DNA from: Actinomyces marmotae
GTDB taxonomy: Bacteria > Actinomycetota > Actinomycetes > Actinomycetales > Actinomycetaceae
Direction: 5' to 3'
Length of the DNA: 64,000 nucleotides
NCBI RefSeq assembly: GCF_013177295.1
Contig: NZ_CP053642.1
Location: forward strand, 1,240,001 to 1,304,000
Below the pieces are notes generated by a model, which did no database searches, was not told the origin of the DNA, and worked only from the letters and a program-made list of their open reading frames with translations. Made by a program: the position numbers and the translations under genes. Within the stretch, counting starts at the first letter, position 1, and each line of letters starts with the position of its first letter. Below are positions 45,993 to 55,426 of the stretch, piece after piece.

Positions 45993-46993
45993 AGCTGGTT
46001 CCCTTCGTCGGCGAGGAGGAGGTAGAGGGCGGCCATGCGCACGGAGACCCCGTTGCCGACCTGCTCGATGATGCGCGAGCGCGGGTCGTCCGCGGCCTCG
46101 GCGGTGATCTCCAGGCCGCGGTTCATGGGCCCGGGGTGCATGACGATGGCGTGCTCGGGCATGGCGGCCCGGCGCAGGGCGTCCAGGCCGTAGGCGCGCG
46201 AGTACTCGGCGGGGCTGGGGAAGAAGCCGCCGCCCGCGGCGCTCATGCGCTCGCGCTGGACGCGCAGCATCATGACGGCGTCGGGCTCGACGGAGGCGAT
46301 GGCGTCGTCGAAGTCGTAGGAGACCTCGCAAGGCCAGTCCTCCATGCCCACGGGCAGGAGAGTCGGCGGGGCGACGAGGGTGACGGAGGCCCCCAGGTGG
46401 GTGAGCATGTCCACGTTGGAGCGGGCCACGCGCGAGTGGAGGACGTCCCCGACGATGATGACCCGGGCCCCGTCCAGGTCGCGGCCCCGGGGGGCGGGCG
46501 ATCCGTCCGCGGCGCGCCCGGCCCCGCTGGCCGGCCCGCCGGGGGCGTACCAGCGGCGCAGGGTCATGGCGTCCAGGAGCGACTGGGTGGGGTGCTGGTG
46601 GGTGCCGTCGCCCGCGTTGAGCACGGGGACGTTGATCCAGCCGGCATGGGCCAGGAGGTGGGCGGCGCCCGAGGCGCTGTGGCGCACCACGACGGCGTCG
46701 GCGCCCATGGCCATAATCGTCTGGGCGGTGTCCTTGAGGGACTCGCCCTTGGACAGGGAGGAGCCCTTGGCGGAGAAGTTGATGACGTCGGCGCTCAGCC
46801 GCTTGGCGGCCGCCTCGAAGGAGAGCCGCGTGCGCGTGGAGTCCTCGAAGAAGAGGTTGACGACGGTCTTGCCGCGCAGGGTGGGGAGCTTCTTGACGGC
46901 GTGCTTCTGGGTGGCGGCCATCGCCTCGGCGGTGTCGAGGACCATGACGGTCTCGTCGTGGCCCAGGTCCTTGGCGCTCAGCAGGTGCTTCAT
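45989..46993 (-). CDS. pyrB: Aspartate carbamoyltransferase catalytic subunit
   Basis: PyrB makes carbamoyl aspartate from carbamoyl phosphate and aspartate. The 334-residue protein has the carbamoyl phosphate site [15 protein letters not shown], the HPTQ motif in [15 protein letters not shown], and the aspartate-side motif MHPGPMNRG. There is a small Ala/Gly insert after residue 165. The ATG overlaps the pyrR stop (ATGA) and the end overlaps the pyrC start. No regulatory PyrI gene is present. Confidence 0.96.
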   Translation of the reverse strand: MKHLLSAKDLGHDETVMVLDTAEAMAATQKHAVKKLPTLRGKTVVNLFFEDSTRTRLSFEAAAKRLSADVINFSAKGSSLSKGESLKDTAQTIMAMGADAVVVRHSASGAAHLLAHAGWINVPVLNAGDGTHQHPTQSLLDAMTLRRWYAPGGPASGAGRAADGSPAPRGRDLDGARVIIVGDVLHSRVARSNVDMLTHLGASVTLVAPPTLLPVGMEDWPCEVSYDFDDAIASVEPDAVMMLRVQRERMSAAGGGFFPSPAEYSRAYGLDALRRAAMPEHAIVMHPGPMNRGLEITAEAADDPRSRIIEQVGNGVSVRMAALYLLLADEGNQL

Positions 46994-47625
46994 CGGGTGG
47001 CCTCCTCGCTGGCCGGGATGGTCTCGATCGTGACGGCGTCCTGGGTGGCGCCCAGCTCGGTGAGGGCGACGACGACCTTCTCGGACCGGGAGGTGGGAAG
47101 GTTCTTGCCGACGTAGTCGGCGCGGATGGGCAGCTCGCGATGGCCCCGGTCCACGAGGACGGCCAGCTGCACGGAGGACGGGCGGCCGATGGCGCCGATG
47201 GCGTCCAGGGCGGCACGGATGGTGCGGCCCGAGTAGAGGACGTCGTCGACGAGGATGACGGTGCGCCCGTCGATGCCCCCGGCGGGGGTGGTGGTGGGCC
47301 GCGGCACGCGGATGGGGTGGCGGCCCAGGTCGTCGCGGTACATGGTGATGTCGAGGGTGCCGACCTCGATCGTGGGGCTCGCATTGGCGGCGGGGTCGAT
47401 CGCGGTGTTGGTGCCCGCGGCGACGGCGAGGGCCTCGGCCAGCCGGTGCGCGAGGGGCACTCCCCCGCTGGGGATGCCCAGGAGGACCACGTCCTCCAAT
47501 CCGCGGTTGCGCTCGACCACCTCGTGCGCGATGCGCAGGAGGGAGCGCGCGATCTCGGCGTCGCCGAGGATCTTCTTCCCGCTCGTGGGTGCGCCGGCAG
47601 TGGCGCCTGACAGATTCATGGCCAT
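46990..47625 (-). CDS. pyrR: Pyrimidine operon regulatory protein / uracil phosphoribosyltransferase
   Basis: PyrR binds pyr mRNA when UMP is high and can also act as a uracil phosphoribosyltransferase. The 211-residue protein has the PRPP motif [20 protein letters not shown], the N-terminal [12 protein letters not shown], and a C-terminal tail longer than usual. Two close ATG starts (47625, 47619) follow a GAAGGGGG. Immediately before lies a PyrR-binding loop, so PyrR probably represses its own translation and that of the coupled pyrB and pyrC. First gene of the pyr run. Confidence 0.93.
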   Translation of the reverse strand: MAMNLSGATAGAPTSGKKILGDAEIARSLLRIAHEVVERNRGLEDVVLLGIPSGGVPLAHRLAEALAVAAGTNTAIDPAANASPTIEVGTLDITMYRDDLGRHPIRVPRPTTTPAGGIDGRTVILVDDVLYSGRTIRAALDAIGAIGRPSSVQLAVLVDRGHRELPIRADYVGKNLPTSRSEKVVVALTELGATQDAVTIETIPASEEATR

Positions 47626-47640
47626 GAAGGCCCCCTTCCC

Positions 47641-47664
47641 CGCCTCTCTGGACGGACTTAAAGG
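47641..47664 (-). promoter_or_regulatory. PyrR-binding loop in the pyrR leader
   Basis: The minus strand reads GTCCGTCCAGAGAGGCGG. The core TCCAGAGAGGC fits the known PyrR anti-antiterminator loop, and CCG/CGG can close it. It lies just upstream of the GAAGGGGG Shine-Dalgarno sequence, as in the mycobacterial translational repression model. Confidence 0.8.
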
Positions 47665-47679
47665 ATGTCTGGCGCCCCG

Positions 47680-47685
47680 AGGTTA
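47680..47685 (-). promoter_or_regulatory. -10 hexamer TAACCT of the pyr operon
   Basis: TAACCT fits TANNNT and would give a leader of about 45-50 nt that includes the PyrR-binding loop but is too short for a terminator/antiterminator pair. No good -35. Confidence 0.5.
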
Positions 47686-47797
47686 GCGCGTGGCGAGTCG
47701 CCCAGCCGCACGCGGACGCGTCATGGGCCTGTGAAACTGGCCACGTGACGCGCGGAGGCAAGCGGGCCTCGTGCCCCCGAGGCGGTGTCGGGGTCGC

Positions 47798-48655
47798 TCA
47801 GCCCCGCGTGGCGAGCAGGTCGGCGAAGGACATCGGCTCCCGGCCGGTGAGGGCGCGCACGTCATCGGTGACGACGTCGAGGGCCCCGGAGGCGATGGAG
47901 GCGTAGGTGCTCACCCAGCCGTCCAACTCCCAGTCCGGCGCCCCGTACGCCTCGCGGCTGGCGTAGGCCTCCTCGATCGTCTCGGCGCGGTAGACGGTGG
48001 GGCTGCCGTGCTCGGTAAGGGCCTGGGCGATCTCGGCCAGGCTGAGGGCGGCCGGGCCGGTGAGCCGGTAGGTGGCGCTGTCGTGCGCCGATGCCGGGCG
48101 CTGCCCGGCGCCCGCGAGGTCCAGGAGGACCGCGCCGGCGCAGCGGCCGACGTCCGCCCGGGCGACGGCGCCCACGCGCCCGTCCCCCGCCGGTCCCGCG
48201 ATGACGCCGTCCACGGCGAACTCGGGGAAGTCGTCGGCGTAGAAGGAGTCCTGAAGGAAGGTCCATCCCATGCCGGAGGCCGCCAAGGCCCGCTCGGTGG
48301 ACCAGTGGGTGCGCGCGTAGGTGAAGACGGCGTCGGGGGCAGCCGAAAGGAACGAGGTGTAAACGACATGGCCCACGCCGGCGTCACGCGCGGCCCCAAT
48401 GAGGGCCAGGTGCTGCTCGAGCCGATCCTCGGCCTCATGCGCCGAGACCATGAGGAGGATGTCGATCCCCGCCAGGGCGGCCCGGCACGCCTCCTGGTCG
48501 CCGTAGGGCGCGACCGCGACGTCGTCAGCCCAGGAGGGGGCTCGCGACAGGTCCCTCACGAGGAGGCGGGCGGGCACGCCCCTGGCGTGGAGGATGTCGG
48601 CGGCAATGCCGCCTATGTGACCGGTCGCGCCGGTGAGGGCGATGCGGTTGCTCAT
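47798..48655 (-). CDS. NAD(P)-binding NmrA-like SDR family protein
   Basis: A 285-residue atypical short-chain dehydrogenase of the NmrA/QOR2 type. The dinucleotide site GATGHIGG is at residues 9-16, followed by RLLVRDLSRAP. The catalytic YxxxK is not evident: the Tyr region reads TYARTHWSTERAL. It may be a quinone reductase or a redox sensor; the substrate is unknown. The ATG lies 6 nt after a TACGCT -10 hexamer, so the transcript is probably leaderless. It sits between pyrR and nusB but does not look functionally tied to either. Confidence 0.8.
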   Translation of the reverse strand: MSNRIALTGATGHIGGIAADILHARGVPARLLVRDLSRAPSWADDVAVAPYGDQEACRAALAGIDILLMVSAHEAEDRLEQHLALIGAARDAGVGHVVYTSFLSAAPDAVFTYARTHWSTERALAASGMGWTFLQDSFYADDFPEFAVDGVIAGPAGDGRVGAVARADVGRCAGAVLLDLAGAGQRPASAHDSATYRLTGPAALSLAEIAQALTEHGSPTVYRAETIEEAYASREAYGAPDWELDGWVSTYASIASGALDVVTDDVRALTGREPMSFADLLATRG

Positions 48656-48661
48656 GCGGCC

Positions 48662-48667
48662 AGCGTA
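48662..48667 (-). promoter_or_regulatory. -10 hexamer TACGCT of the SDR gene (leaderless)
   Basis: TACGCT followed by GGCCGC and the ATG: a 6-nt gap, with no ribosome binding site possible. Confidence 0.55.
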
Positions 48668-48710
48668 GACGGTCGCGCCAGGGCTCCCTGCCCCGCGCCG
48701 GGCAGCGCGC

Positions 48711-49289
48711 TTAGCGCAGCGTGTCGGCGAGGTCGACGACGCGCCCGAGGAGGCCGCCGAGGTAGCGCGGGGAGTCGTCGGTGGACAGGATCCGGGCCAG
48801 GGTCATGGCCTCATCGACGGCCACGGGGCCGTCGACGTCATCGTTGTGGACGATCTCCCACACGGCAACGCGGGCGATGGCACGATCGACTGCGGGCATG
48901 CGGGCCAGCGCCCACTCCTGGGCGTATGCCTCGATGACGTCATCGACCTCGGCCAGGTGATCGGCCAGCCCGGCGAGGATTTCGCGGGCGTAGGCGGGCG
49001 CCTCGGTGTGGTTGGCGGAGTGGACGGCGCGCTCCACGGCCAGATCGCGCAGGCGCTCGGCCGCACCGGAGCGGTCCCCCTCGCGAGAGGGGCGCAGGAG
49101 GCCCTTCTGGTCCGCCTCGAACAGGATCTCGATGGCCCGCCGCCGCGCCTTCGTGCGGGCGGTAACGGCGTGCTTCGAGGCGACCCCCGAGGGGCTTGAG
49201 GAGCGCGGCGCCGACGCGGACTCGACGCCGGGCGCGGGGATCCCCTCGCGCGGGTCGGCCGCGGCGTCGTCAGCGGGCAGGGCTGGCAC
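48711..49289 (-). CDS. nusB: Transcription antitermination factor NusB
   Basis: NusB with S10 and boxA promotes rRNA antitermination. The 192-residue protein has the helical core TKARRRAIEILFEADQKGLL, ARMPAVDRAIARVAVWEI and a C-terminal SPRYLGGLLGRVVDLAD. The first 45 residues are Ala/Ser/Pro-rich and absent from most homologues. The GTG at 49289, 8 nt after the efp stop, is the longest start; a GTG or TTG nearer residue 36 cannot be excluded. The efp-nusB pair is conserved in actinobacteria. Confidence 0.92.
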   Translation of the reverse strand: MPALPADDAAADPREGIPAPGVESASAPRSSSPSGVASKHAVTARTKARRRAIEILFEADQKGLLRPSREGDRSGAAERLRDLAVERAVHSANHTEAPAYAREILAGLADHLAEVDDVIEAYAQEWALARMPAVDRAIARVAVWEIVHNDDVDGPVAVDEAMTLARILSTDDSPRYLGGLLGRVVDLADTLR

Positions 49290-49297
49290 GGCGGGCC

Positions 49298-49861
49298 TCA
49301 GTCGTTGACGCGGGAGATGTAGGTGCCCGAGCGCGTGTCCACCTTCACCCTGTCACCGGTGTTGAGGAACAGCGGGACCTGGATCTCAGCGCCGGTCTCC
49401 ACGGTCGCAGGCTTGGTGCCGGCGTTGGACCGGTCGCCCTGGAGGCCGGGCTCAGTGTGGGAGATGGTGAGCACCACGGAGGGGGGCATCTCGACGAAGA
49501 GCACGGAGGACTCGTGGAAGGCCACGATGACCTCCTGGTTCTCCAGAAGGAAGGTGGCGGCGCCGCCGACGACGTCGGAAGGCACGTTGGTCTGCTCGTA
49601 GGACTTGACGTCCATGAAGACGTAGTCGTCACCGTCCTTGTACAGGTACTGCATGTCGCGGCGGTCGACGGTGGCGGTCTCGATCTTGAGGCCGGCGTTG
49701 AAGGTCTTGTCCACGGTCTTGCCGGACAGGACGTTCTTGAGCTTGGTGCGCACGAAGGCCGGGCCCTTGCCGGGCTTGACGTGCTGGAACTCCACCACCT
49801 GCCACAGCTGGCCCTCCAGGTTGAGCACCAGGCCGTTCTTCAGGTCGTTCGTCGTTGCCAC
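49298..49861 (-). CDS. efp: Elongation factor P
   Basis: EF-P relieves ribosome stalling at proline runs. The 187-residue protein has all three beta-barrel domains. The loop that reaches the peptidyl-tRNA reads KPGKGPAF, with lysine at residue 32, the PGKGP form usual in actinobacteria. The C-terminal signature ends [17 protein letters not shown]. No lysine-modifying enzyme genes are nearby. The GTG start has AGAGGAAA upstream, and a TAGACT -10 about 80 nt before overlaps the end of the PaiB-like gene. It is followed by nusB. Confidence 0.97.
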   Translation of the reverse strand: MATTNDLKNGLVLNLEGQLWQVVEFQHVKPGKGPAFVRTKLKNVLSGKTVDKTFNAGLKIETATVDRRDMQYLYKDGDDYVFMDVKSYEQTNVPSDVVGGAATFLLENQEVIVAFHESSVLFVEMPPSVVLTISHTEPGLQGDRSNAGTKPATVETGAEIQVPLFLNTGDRVKVDTRSGTYISRVND

Positions 49862-49939
49862 GAGTGGTTTCCTCTACTTCAAGTCGGGGGCCGGGCTCCC
49901 TGGGCTGCCCGCGGGGCCCGGCACGTCTAGGACGCGGTG

Positions 49940-49945
49940 AGTCTA
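49940..49945 (-). promoter_or_regulatory. -10 hexamer TAGACT of efp, containing the upstream stop codon
   Basis: TAGACT begins with the TAG stop of the PaiB-like gene. It is the same merged stop/-10 hexamer seen before fmt, but here the leader is about 70 nt with a Shine-Dalgarno sequence. Confidence 0.45.
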
Positions 49946-50623
49946 CCGTGCCAGGCCAGGGCCGGCGACAGCCCTGCGCGCGCCGCGCAGGCGGGTGATC
50001 GTCGCGAAGCGCTCCTCCGCGTAGGGCAGGGAGACTTCTCGCAGGTACCGGGCCAGGCGCTCCTCCCCTTGGGCCTCCATGGCGGCGATGAGGCCGCGCA
50101 CATCATCAGGGTGGCGGTTCTGGCTCATCTTCGCCTTGCCGCGCACCGTCGTCGCCTCAACGCTCACGGCGACGATCGCCCGCGACATCCGCTGGAGCTT
50201 GTCCTGTCCGACGGCGCTCAGGGTGCCGCCATCGCCCATGGCCTCGGTGAGCCGCACGGCGGCCTCCAGGGCCGCGTCGGGACTGGGGTCAACGCGGACC
50301 CGCCCGCTGACGTGAAGCGTGATGTAGTCCCAGGTGGGGACGTTCGGCATGACCGCGTTGGTGGCGTACATGCTCGGGGAGACGTAGGCGTCGGCCTCGT
50401 CGAGGATGACGAGTCCGGTGGGTTGCGCGAGGGGCTCGGCGGCCTGGGGGTTGTTCCTCACCAGGTGGGTGACGAGGGCGCCCGCGGCGTCGTCGTAGTA
50501 GAAGGGGACGAGAGTGGCCTCAGGGCCGTGGTCGTGGACGGTGACGAGGTTGCCCCGGCGCGGCGAGGTCAGGAGCCGACGGGTGTAGTCCTCGGGCAGC
50601 TCGAAGTGCTGGGCGACGTACAT
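49943..50623 (-). CDS. PaiB-family FMN-binding protein
   Basis: A 226-residue protein of the PaiB family (putative FMN-binding split-barrel, annotated as a negative regulator from the Bacillus paiB gene). It starts MYVAQHFELPEDYTRRLLTS and has the family C-terminal pattern KAKMSQNRHPDDVRGLI near residue 165. DNA binding is doubtful for such a split barrel; a flavin enzyme or flavin carrier role is equally possible. The ATG comes 7 nt after a TAGCCT -10, so it is probably leaderless. It is placed between the shikimate kinase paralogue and efp. Confidence 0.82.
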   Translation of the reverse strand: MYVAQHFELPEDYTRRLLTSPRRGNLVTVHDHGPEATLVPFYYDDAAGALVTHLVRNNPQAAEPLAQPTGLVILDEADAYVSPSMYATNAVMPNVPTWDYITLHVSGRVRVDPSPDAALEAAVRLTEAMGDGGTLSAVGQDKLQRMSRAIVAVSVEATTVRGKAKMSQNRHPDDVRGLIAAMEAQGEERLARYLREVSLPYAEERFATITRLRGARRAVAGPGLAR

Positions 50624-50628
50624 GCGGC

Positions 50629-51183
50629 TCAGGCTAGGGACGGGGGGGCGGGGGTGTCGAGGAGCGCCACGATCTGGTCCGCACAGTCCGCCGGCTCCCG
50701 CTCCGAGGTGTCGATGACGACGCCGGTAACCCGCCGGCAGCGCGCCTCGCGCTCGCGCAGCATCTGGGTGAACTCGTGGTGGATGGTGCCTAGGGCCACC
50801 GAGCGCGGGGCGTCGAGGCCGTTGCGGGTGGCCAGGCGCCGCACGGAGGCGGTCAGGCCGACGACGGCGCCCCCGTGCCCGGGCAGGGCGGCCAGGGCGG
50901 CCCTGACGCGCTCGGATCCCAGGCAGCCCGATCCCAGGGCGAGGATGCCGCCGGAGGCGCGGGCGGCCTCGATGAGCCCGAGGGCGACCGACTCCTCAAC
51001 GCGCCGGTACTCGGCTTCCGGGGTGGCCACGAGCGCGAGCTCCTCCTCGGTGCCGAGCCGGGCGGCGGTCTGGGCGCCGAGGTCCAGGCAGGGCGCGCCC
51101 AGCAGCCCGGCGAGGGCGCGGGCGACGGTGGTGCAGCCGGCGCCGGGCGGGCCGATGAGGGCGATCGCCGTCGCGCCGCTCAT
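50629..51183 (-). CDS. Shikimate kinase-like paralogue with a defective P-loop
   Basis: A 184-residue protein with the shikimate kinase layout, coupled by an ATGA overlap to the end of the aroK-aroB fusion. The P-loop reads GPPGAGCTT, with Cys17 in place of the lysine that holds the ATP phosphates. The Asp-x-Asp after strand 2 is reduced to LDLGAQ, and the glycine-rich GGGG reads GSGCLG. Arg and Glu of the shikimate site seem kept in EYRRVEESVAL. This suggests a protein that keeps the fold but not normal kinase activity, perhaps a regulator or pseudokinase of the pathway. Its length and frame are intact, so it is not a decayed gene. Confidence 0.7.
   Translation of the reverse strand: MSGATAIALIGPPGAGCTTVARALAGLLGAPCLDLGAQTAARLGTEEELALVATPEAEYRRVEESVALGLIEAARASGGILALGSGCLGSERVRAALAALPGHGGAVVGLTASVRRLATRNGLDAPRSVALGTIHHEFTQMLREREARCRRVTGVVIDTSEREPADCADQIVALLDTPAPPSLA
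50631..50636 (-). promoter_or_regulatory. -10 hexamer TAGCCT of the PaiB-like gene (leaderless)
   Basis: TAGCCT ends 7 nt before the ATG. It overlaps the last codons of the shikimate kinase paralogue. Confidence 0.55.
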
Positions 51184-53057
51184 GCGGCTCCCTCCGGGCT
51201 CGCGGTCACGGCGCGGTGGGCCGCCTCGAGCTCGCCCGGGGTGGGCTCGACGCCCCTGATGGGCCGCAGCGGACCGAAGCGGTCTTCGACGAGCACCATG
51301 CGCAGCCGTCCGGCGCGGTTCTTCTTGTCCGAGCGCATCGCCGCGCGCAGGTCGTCCCAGCGCTCAGCGCCGTCGGGGAAGGCCACCGGCAGGCCGACCG
51401 CCTCCAGGGCCTCGCGGTGGCGGGCGAGGCCCTTGCCGCTCAGCAGTCCCCTCCGGTGGGCGATCTCGGCGGCGAAGACGCATCCGACTGCCACGGCCTC
51501 GCCGTGGCGCCACGTGTAGTCGGTGATCCGCTCGATGGCGTGGCCGTAGGTGTGCCCGTAGTTGAGGATCTCGCGCAGCCCGGACTCGGTGAGGTCCTGG
51601 GCCACGACGGCGGCCTTGACCAGGACCGCCCGGCGCACGAGCTCGGCCAGGACGGGCGCGTCTGAGCGCAGGCAGGCGGCCGGGTCGGCCTCGACGAGCC
51701 GCAGGATCTCCTCGTCCTGGATGAGCCCGCATTTGATGACCTCACCGAGCCCGGCGCGCAGTTCGTCGAGCGGGAGGCCGGCCAGGATGCCGAGGTCGGC
51801 GACCACGGCGCTGGGCGTGTGGAAGGCCCCCACGAGGTTCTTGCCGGCGGCGGTGTCAATGCCGGTCTTCCCGCCAACGGCGGCGTCGACCATGGCCAGG
51901 AGGGTGGTGGGCGCCTGGACGACGGGGATGCCCCGCAGCCAGGTGGCCGCGGCGAAGCCGGCGAGGTCCGTGGTCGCCCCACCGCCAACGCCGATGAGGC
52001 AGCCGTCGCGGCCCAGCCCCGCCCGCCCGAGGTGTTCCCAGATGGAGGACAGCACGTCGGCGCGTTTGGAGGCCTCCCCGTCGGGGACCTCGATGAGGGC
52101 CGTCCGCAGGCCGGCCGCGTGGAGGTCCCCGGCCAGTCTCCCGGCGGCCTGGGCGAGGACGCCGGGGTGGATGATCCCGACGCCGCCTGCGCCCTGGCCC
52201 GGTGAGGCGAGGACCGCCCTCGTCACCCGAGGGGCGAGGAGCCCACGCCCGATGACGACGTCGTAACCCCGCGCCCCGGGGACGTGGACGGTGGTGGCGC
52301 CCTCAGGGTCCTCGGTCACGCGGGGGCCGGCGGGCCGCCGAGGCTCGGGGCCGGCGGGCACCTCGGGCGACGGCTCCCGGCGAGCGGGCGCGTGAGAGAG
52401 GATGCCCGCATGGGCCAGTCCCCGGGCGGTGGCTGCCGGCGTCGCCCCGAGGGAGACGAGCACGAGGGCGGCCACCTGGGCCGGGCTGAGCCCATCGGTG
52501 GGTACGGTGACGGTGGCGATCTCCTCGTAGAGGGGACGGCGTTCGGCGTCGAGCGCCTCCATGCGCGCCAGCACGCCGGTCAGCGCCCCCTGGCAGGCCC
52601 GCACCGCGGTGAGGGCCGCGTCGGAGTCCGATCCGGGGCTGATGAGGGGGCGGCCCTCCCCGCTGCCGACGTGCTGGGCGGCGGTGGCGGGCCGGGCGGA
52701 GAGGTAGACGACGGTGTGGTGCCGCAGCATCTCGCGGTTCTCCGGGCGCAGGACGCCGCCGCCGCCCAAGGCGACGATCCCGTGGGCCGCGCCGAGGGAC
52801 TCCAGGACTTCCCGCAGTGCGCGGGTCTCGCGGTCGCGGAAGCCCTCCTCGCCCTCGGCGGTGAAGATCTCGGGGATGGTCATGCGCGCCCGGCGCCGGA
52901 TCTCGGCGTCGGTGTCGGTCACCTGGATGCCCAGGGCGGCGGCGAGGAGGCGGGCGACCGTCGTCTTGCCCGCGCCCGGCAGGCCGACCAGCACCAGCGG
53001 CAGGCGCTCCCGGTTGATGATCGCCGTGGCGGCGGGGTCCGTGCGGTTGTGGCTCAT
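51180..53057 (-). CDS. aroKB: Bifunctional shikimate kinase / 3-dehydroquinate synthase
   Basis: A 625-residue fusion. Residues 1-200 are a normal AroK, with P-loop GLPGAGKTT (Lys31), DTDAEI, GGGGVL and EGRPLI. A Pro-rich linker of about 60 residues follows. Residues 265-625 are AroB, with GVGGGATTDLAGFAAATWLR, DAAVGGKTGIDT, and the zinc ligands in LGEVIKCGLI, NYGHTYGHA and HGEAVAVG. It makes dehydroquinate and later phosphorylates shikimate. Such fusions occur in Actinomyces and Bifidobacterium. The ATG at 53057 has GAGGAG 6 nt upstream; it is 64 nt after aroC. Confidence 0.94.
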   Translation of the reverse strand: MSHNRTDPAATAIINRERLPLVLVGLPGAGKTTVARLLAAALGIQVTDTDAEIRRRARMTIPEIFTAEGEEGFRDRETRALREVLESLGAAHGIVALGGGGVLRPENREMLRHHTVVYLSARPATAAQHVGSGEGRPLISPGSDSDAALTAVRACQGALTGVLARMEALDAERRPLYEEIATVTVPTDGLSPAQVAALVLVSLGATPAATARGLAHAGILSHAPARREPSPEVPAGPEPRRPAGPRVTEDPEGATTVHVPGARGYDVVIGRGLLAPRVTRAVLASPGQGAGGVGIIHPGVLAQAAGRLAGDLHAAGLRTALIEVPDGEASKRADVLSSIWEHLGRAGLGRDGCLIGVGGGATTDLAGFAAATWLRGIPVVQAPTTLLAMVDAAVGGKTGIDTAAGKNLVGAFHTPSAVVADLGILAGLPLDELRAGLGEVIKCGLIQDEEILRLVEADPAACLRSDAPVLAELVRRAVLVKAAVVAQDLTESGLREILNYGHTYGHAIERITDYTWRHGEAVAVGCVFAAEIAHRRGLLSGKGLARHREALEAVGLPVAFPDGAERWDDLRAAMRSDKKNRAGRLRMVLVEDRFGPLRPIRGVEPTPGELEAAHRAVTASPEGAA

Positions 53058-53121
53058 GCGGGTCTCCTCATCGGTGGTTCCCGGTGGCGCCGCCCGGCGC
53101 CCGCGGTGGATCGGTCGGGGC

Positions 53122-54348
53122 TCAGGCGGTCCAGTGGGTCCGCTCGGCAATGCGCTCGGTGTAGGCGCGCAGGTTCCTGGCGCACTCGGTCACCGAGTCG
53201 CCACCCGTCTTGTCTAGGAGGGCCTGGGCGAGGACGAGGGCGGTGGCCGCCTGGGCGATGACGGCCCCGGGCACCACCGCAGTGGTGTCTGATCGCTGGT
53301 GGAGGCCGGTGGCGGGCTCCCCCGTGGCCAGGTCCACGCTGCGCAGGGCTCGGGGGACGGTGGAGATCGGCTTGTAGGCGGCCCGCACGCGGATCGGGGA
53401 GCCGTTGCTCATGCCGCCCTCGATGCCCCCGGCCCGGTTGGAGGCGCGGGTGACGGCGCCGTCGGCGAGGGCGAGGATCTCATCGTGGGCCCGGCTGCCG
53501 GGCAGCGCGGCGGTCTCGAAGCCGTCCCCGATCTCCACGCCCTTGACGGCCTGGATGCTCATGAGCTCGCCGGCGAGCCGGGCGTCGAGGCGTGATCCGG
53601 CGACGGTGTGCGTGCCCAGGCCGATGGGGACGCCGGTGGCGATGACCTCGACCACTCCCCCGAGTGTGTCCCCGTCCTTGCGCGCGGCGTCGATGCGCTC
53701 GACCATGGCCGCGCTCGTGGCCGGGTCGACGCAGCGCACGGGGTCGGCGTCGAGGCGCTCGGTGTCCTCGGGCGTGGGTGTGGGCGCGCCGGCCGGCAGA
53801 CGGACCTCCCCGATGCGCACCACGTGGCTGACGAGCCTGATGCCGGCGATCTGCTCGAGGATGGCCTCGGCGATGGCGCCCAGCGCCACCCGCGCGGCGG
53901 TCTCGCGCGCTGAGGCCCTCTCCAGGACGGGCCGGGCGTCGGGGAGATCGTACTTGAGGGCGCCCGGGAGGTCGGCGTGCCCGGGGCGCGGGCGCGTCAG
54001 GGGCCGGTTGCGGGCGATCTCGCGCTCATCGCCGGTGCCGGCGTCGATGAGCAGGTCCTCGGCGGCGACGGGGTCGGCGCTCATGACGGTGCGCCACTTG
54101 GGCCACTCGGAGTTCCCGATCCGCAGGGCGATGGGGCTGCCGATGGTCACACCGTGGCGGATGCCCCCGATGACGCTCAGCTCATCGCGCTCGAAGCGCT
54201 GGCGGGCACCGCGGCCATGGCCGAGCCGGCGCCGGGCCAGAGCGGAGCCGATCCGCGCGCTGGTGATGGCCACGCCCGCGGGCGCGCCCTCCATGAGCGC
54301 GGTCAACGCCTCGCCGTGGGACTCGCCGGCAGTCATCCATCGCAGCAT
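53122..54348 (-). CDS. aroC: Chorismate synthase
   Basis: AroC removes phosphate from EPSP to give chorismate, using reduced FMN. The 408-residue protein has the three family signatures: [18 protein letters not shown], the second with [14 protein letters not shown], and [14 protein letters not shown] preceded by the FMN region [13 protein letters not shown]. The start has no clear Shine-Dalgarno sequence and no -10 within 8 nt; [13 protein letters not shown] matches where the family starts. It lies in the aroE-aroC-aroKB run, 37 nt after aroE. AroA and aroD are not in the window. Confidence 0.95.
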   Translation of the reverse strand: MLRWMTAGESHGEALTALMEGAPAGVAITSARIGSALARRRLGHGRGARQRFERDELSVIGGIRHGVTIGSPIALRIGNSEWPKWRTVMSADPVAAEDLLIDAGTGDEREIARNRPLTRPRPGHADLPGALKYDLPDARPVLERASARETAARVALGAIAEAILEQIAGIRLVSHVVRIGEVRLPAGAPTPTPEDTERLDADPVRCVDPATSAAMVERIDAARKDGDTLGGVVEVIATGVPIGLGTHTVAGSRLDARLAGELMSIQAVKGVEIGDGFETAALPGSRAHDEILALADGAVTRASNRAGGIEGGMSNGSPIRVRAAYKPISTVPRALRSVDLATGEPATGLHQRSDTTAVVPGAVIAQAATALVLAQALLDKTGGDSVTECARNLRAYTERIAERTHWTA

Positions 54349-54385
54349 GGGTGGATCATCGCACAGGGTCGGCGCCGGCGCGCGG

Positions 54386-55375
54386 TCACCGAGTGCCGAG
54401 CGCGCCCATCAGGGCCCCGCGCATGGCGCTGGCATCCGGCGAGCGGCCGGTCATGAGACGGACCTGGGCCACCGCCTGGTGCAGGAGCATGAGCCAGCCG
54501 GGCGCGATCGCGCCTCCGGCTCCGCTCCAGGCGCGGGCCAGGGCGGTGGGCCAGGGCGCGTAGACGACGTCGAGGAGGACGGCCTCGCGCCGGGTGCCAC
54601 CGCGGGCATCGAGCGCCTGGGCGAGCGGTTCAGCGAGGGTGTCTGACGCGCCCCGGGGCAGGGTGGAGACCACGAGATCGGCCCCGGCGGCGGCCTGGGC
54701 GACGACGGCGTCGGAGGCGGGCTCCCCGGGCCGCCAGGTGAGGGCCTGGATCTCCAGGCCCATGCGATGGGCGGCGACGAGCGCGCGGCCCGGGCCCGCG
54801 TGGCGGCGGGCGGCCACCGTGATGCCATGGGCGCCGAACTCGGGGAGCGCGGCGAGGGCGGAGCAGGCCGTGGCCCCCGAGCCGAGGACGAGCGCGGTGG
54901 GCGCCGGACGGCCCGCGCCCCTGGAGGGGGCCGCGGCGCGGGCCGCGCTCCCATGGTTTTCGCGCGCCTCCCTCAGCGCGCCGGAGATGCCGGCCACATC
55001 GGTGTTGAAGCCCGCCAGAAGGGCGGGACCGGAGCCGGAGCGCTGGGCGACGACGGTGTTGACCGCCCCGACCACCTGGGCGAGAGGATCGATGAGGTCG
55101 AGCATCGGCATGATGGCCTGCTTGTGGGGCATCGTCACCGACAGCCCCGCCCAGGCGGGCTCCACGCCCGCGGGGGCGCGCAGGGCGTCGACGAGGCCGG
55201 CCAACTCGCCGGGCGCTACCCGGAGCGCCTCATAGGACCAGTCGGCCAGGCCGAAGCCCTCATAGGCGGCGCGGTGGAGCGCGGGGGACAGCGAATGGGC
55301 GATGGGATCGCCGATGACTGCCGCCCGGTGGGCGGGCGCGGGCGGCGCGCCCGCGGGGCTGTCGATGCGTGTCAT
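54386..55375 (-). CDS. aroE: Shikimate dehydrogenase
   Basis: AroE reduces 3-dehydroshikimate with NADPH. The 329-residue protein has [15 protein letters not shown] (shikimate site), the catalytic Lys in [26 protein letters not shown], the NADP loop [12 protein letters not shown], and the final [15 protein letters not shown] Ala/Arg/Pro insert lies after residue 130. ATG 55375 follows AGGAGGG by about 11 nt; an ATG at 55396 would add seven residues. It is followed by aroC. Confidence 0.93.
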   Translation of the reverse strand: MTRIDSPAGAPPAPAHRAAVIGDPIAHSLSPALHRAAYEGFGLADWSYEALRVAPGELAGLVDALRAPAGVEPAWAGLSVTMPHKQAIMPMLDLIDPLAQVVGAVNTVVAQRSGSGPALLAGFNTDVAGISGALREARENHGSAARAAAPSRGAGRPAPTALVLGSGATACSALAALPEFGAHGITVAARRHAGPGRALVAAHRMGLEIQALTWRPGEPASDAVVAQAAAGADLVVSTLPRGASDTLAEPLAQALDARGGTRREAVLLDVVYAPWPTALARAWSGAGGAIAPGWLMLLHQAVAQVRLMTGRSPDASAMRGALMGALGTR

Positions 55376-55426
55376 CGGGTCAGCGGCCCTCCTCATGCCC
55401 GCCCAGCGCCCACCTGGTGGCCCGGC

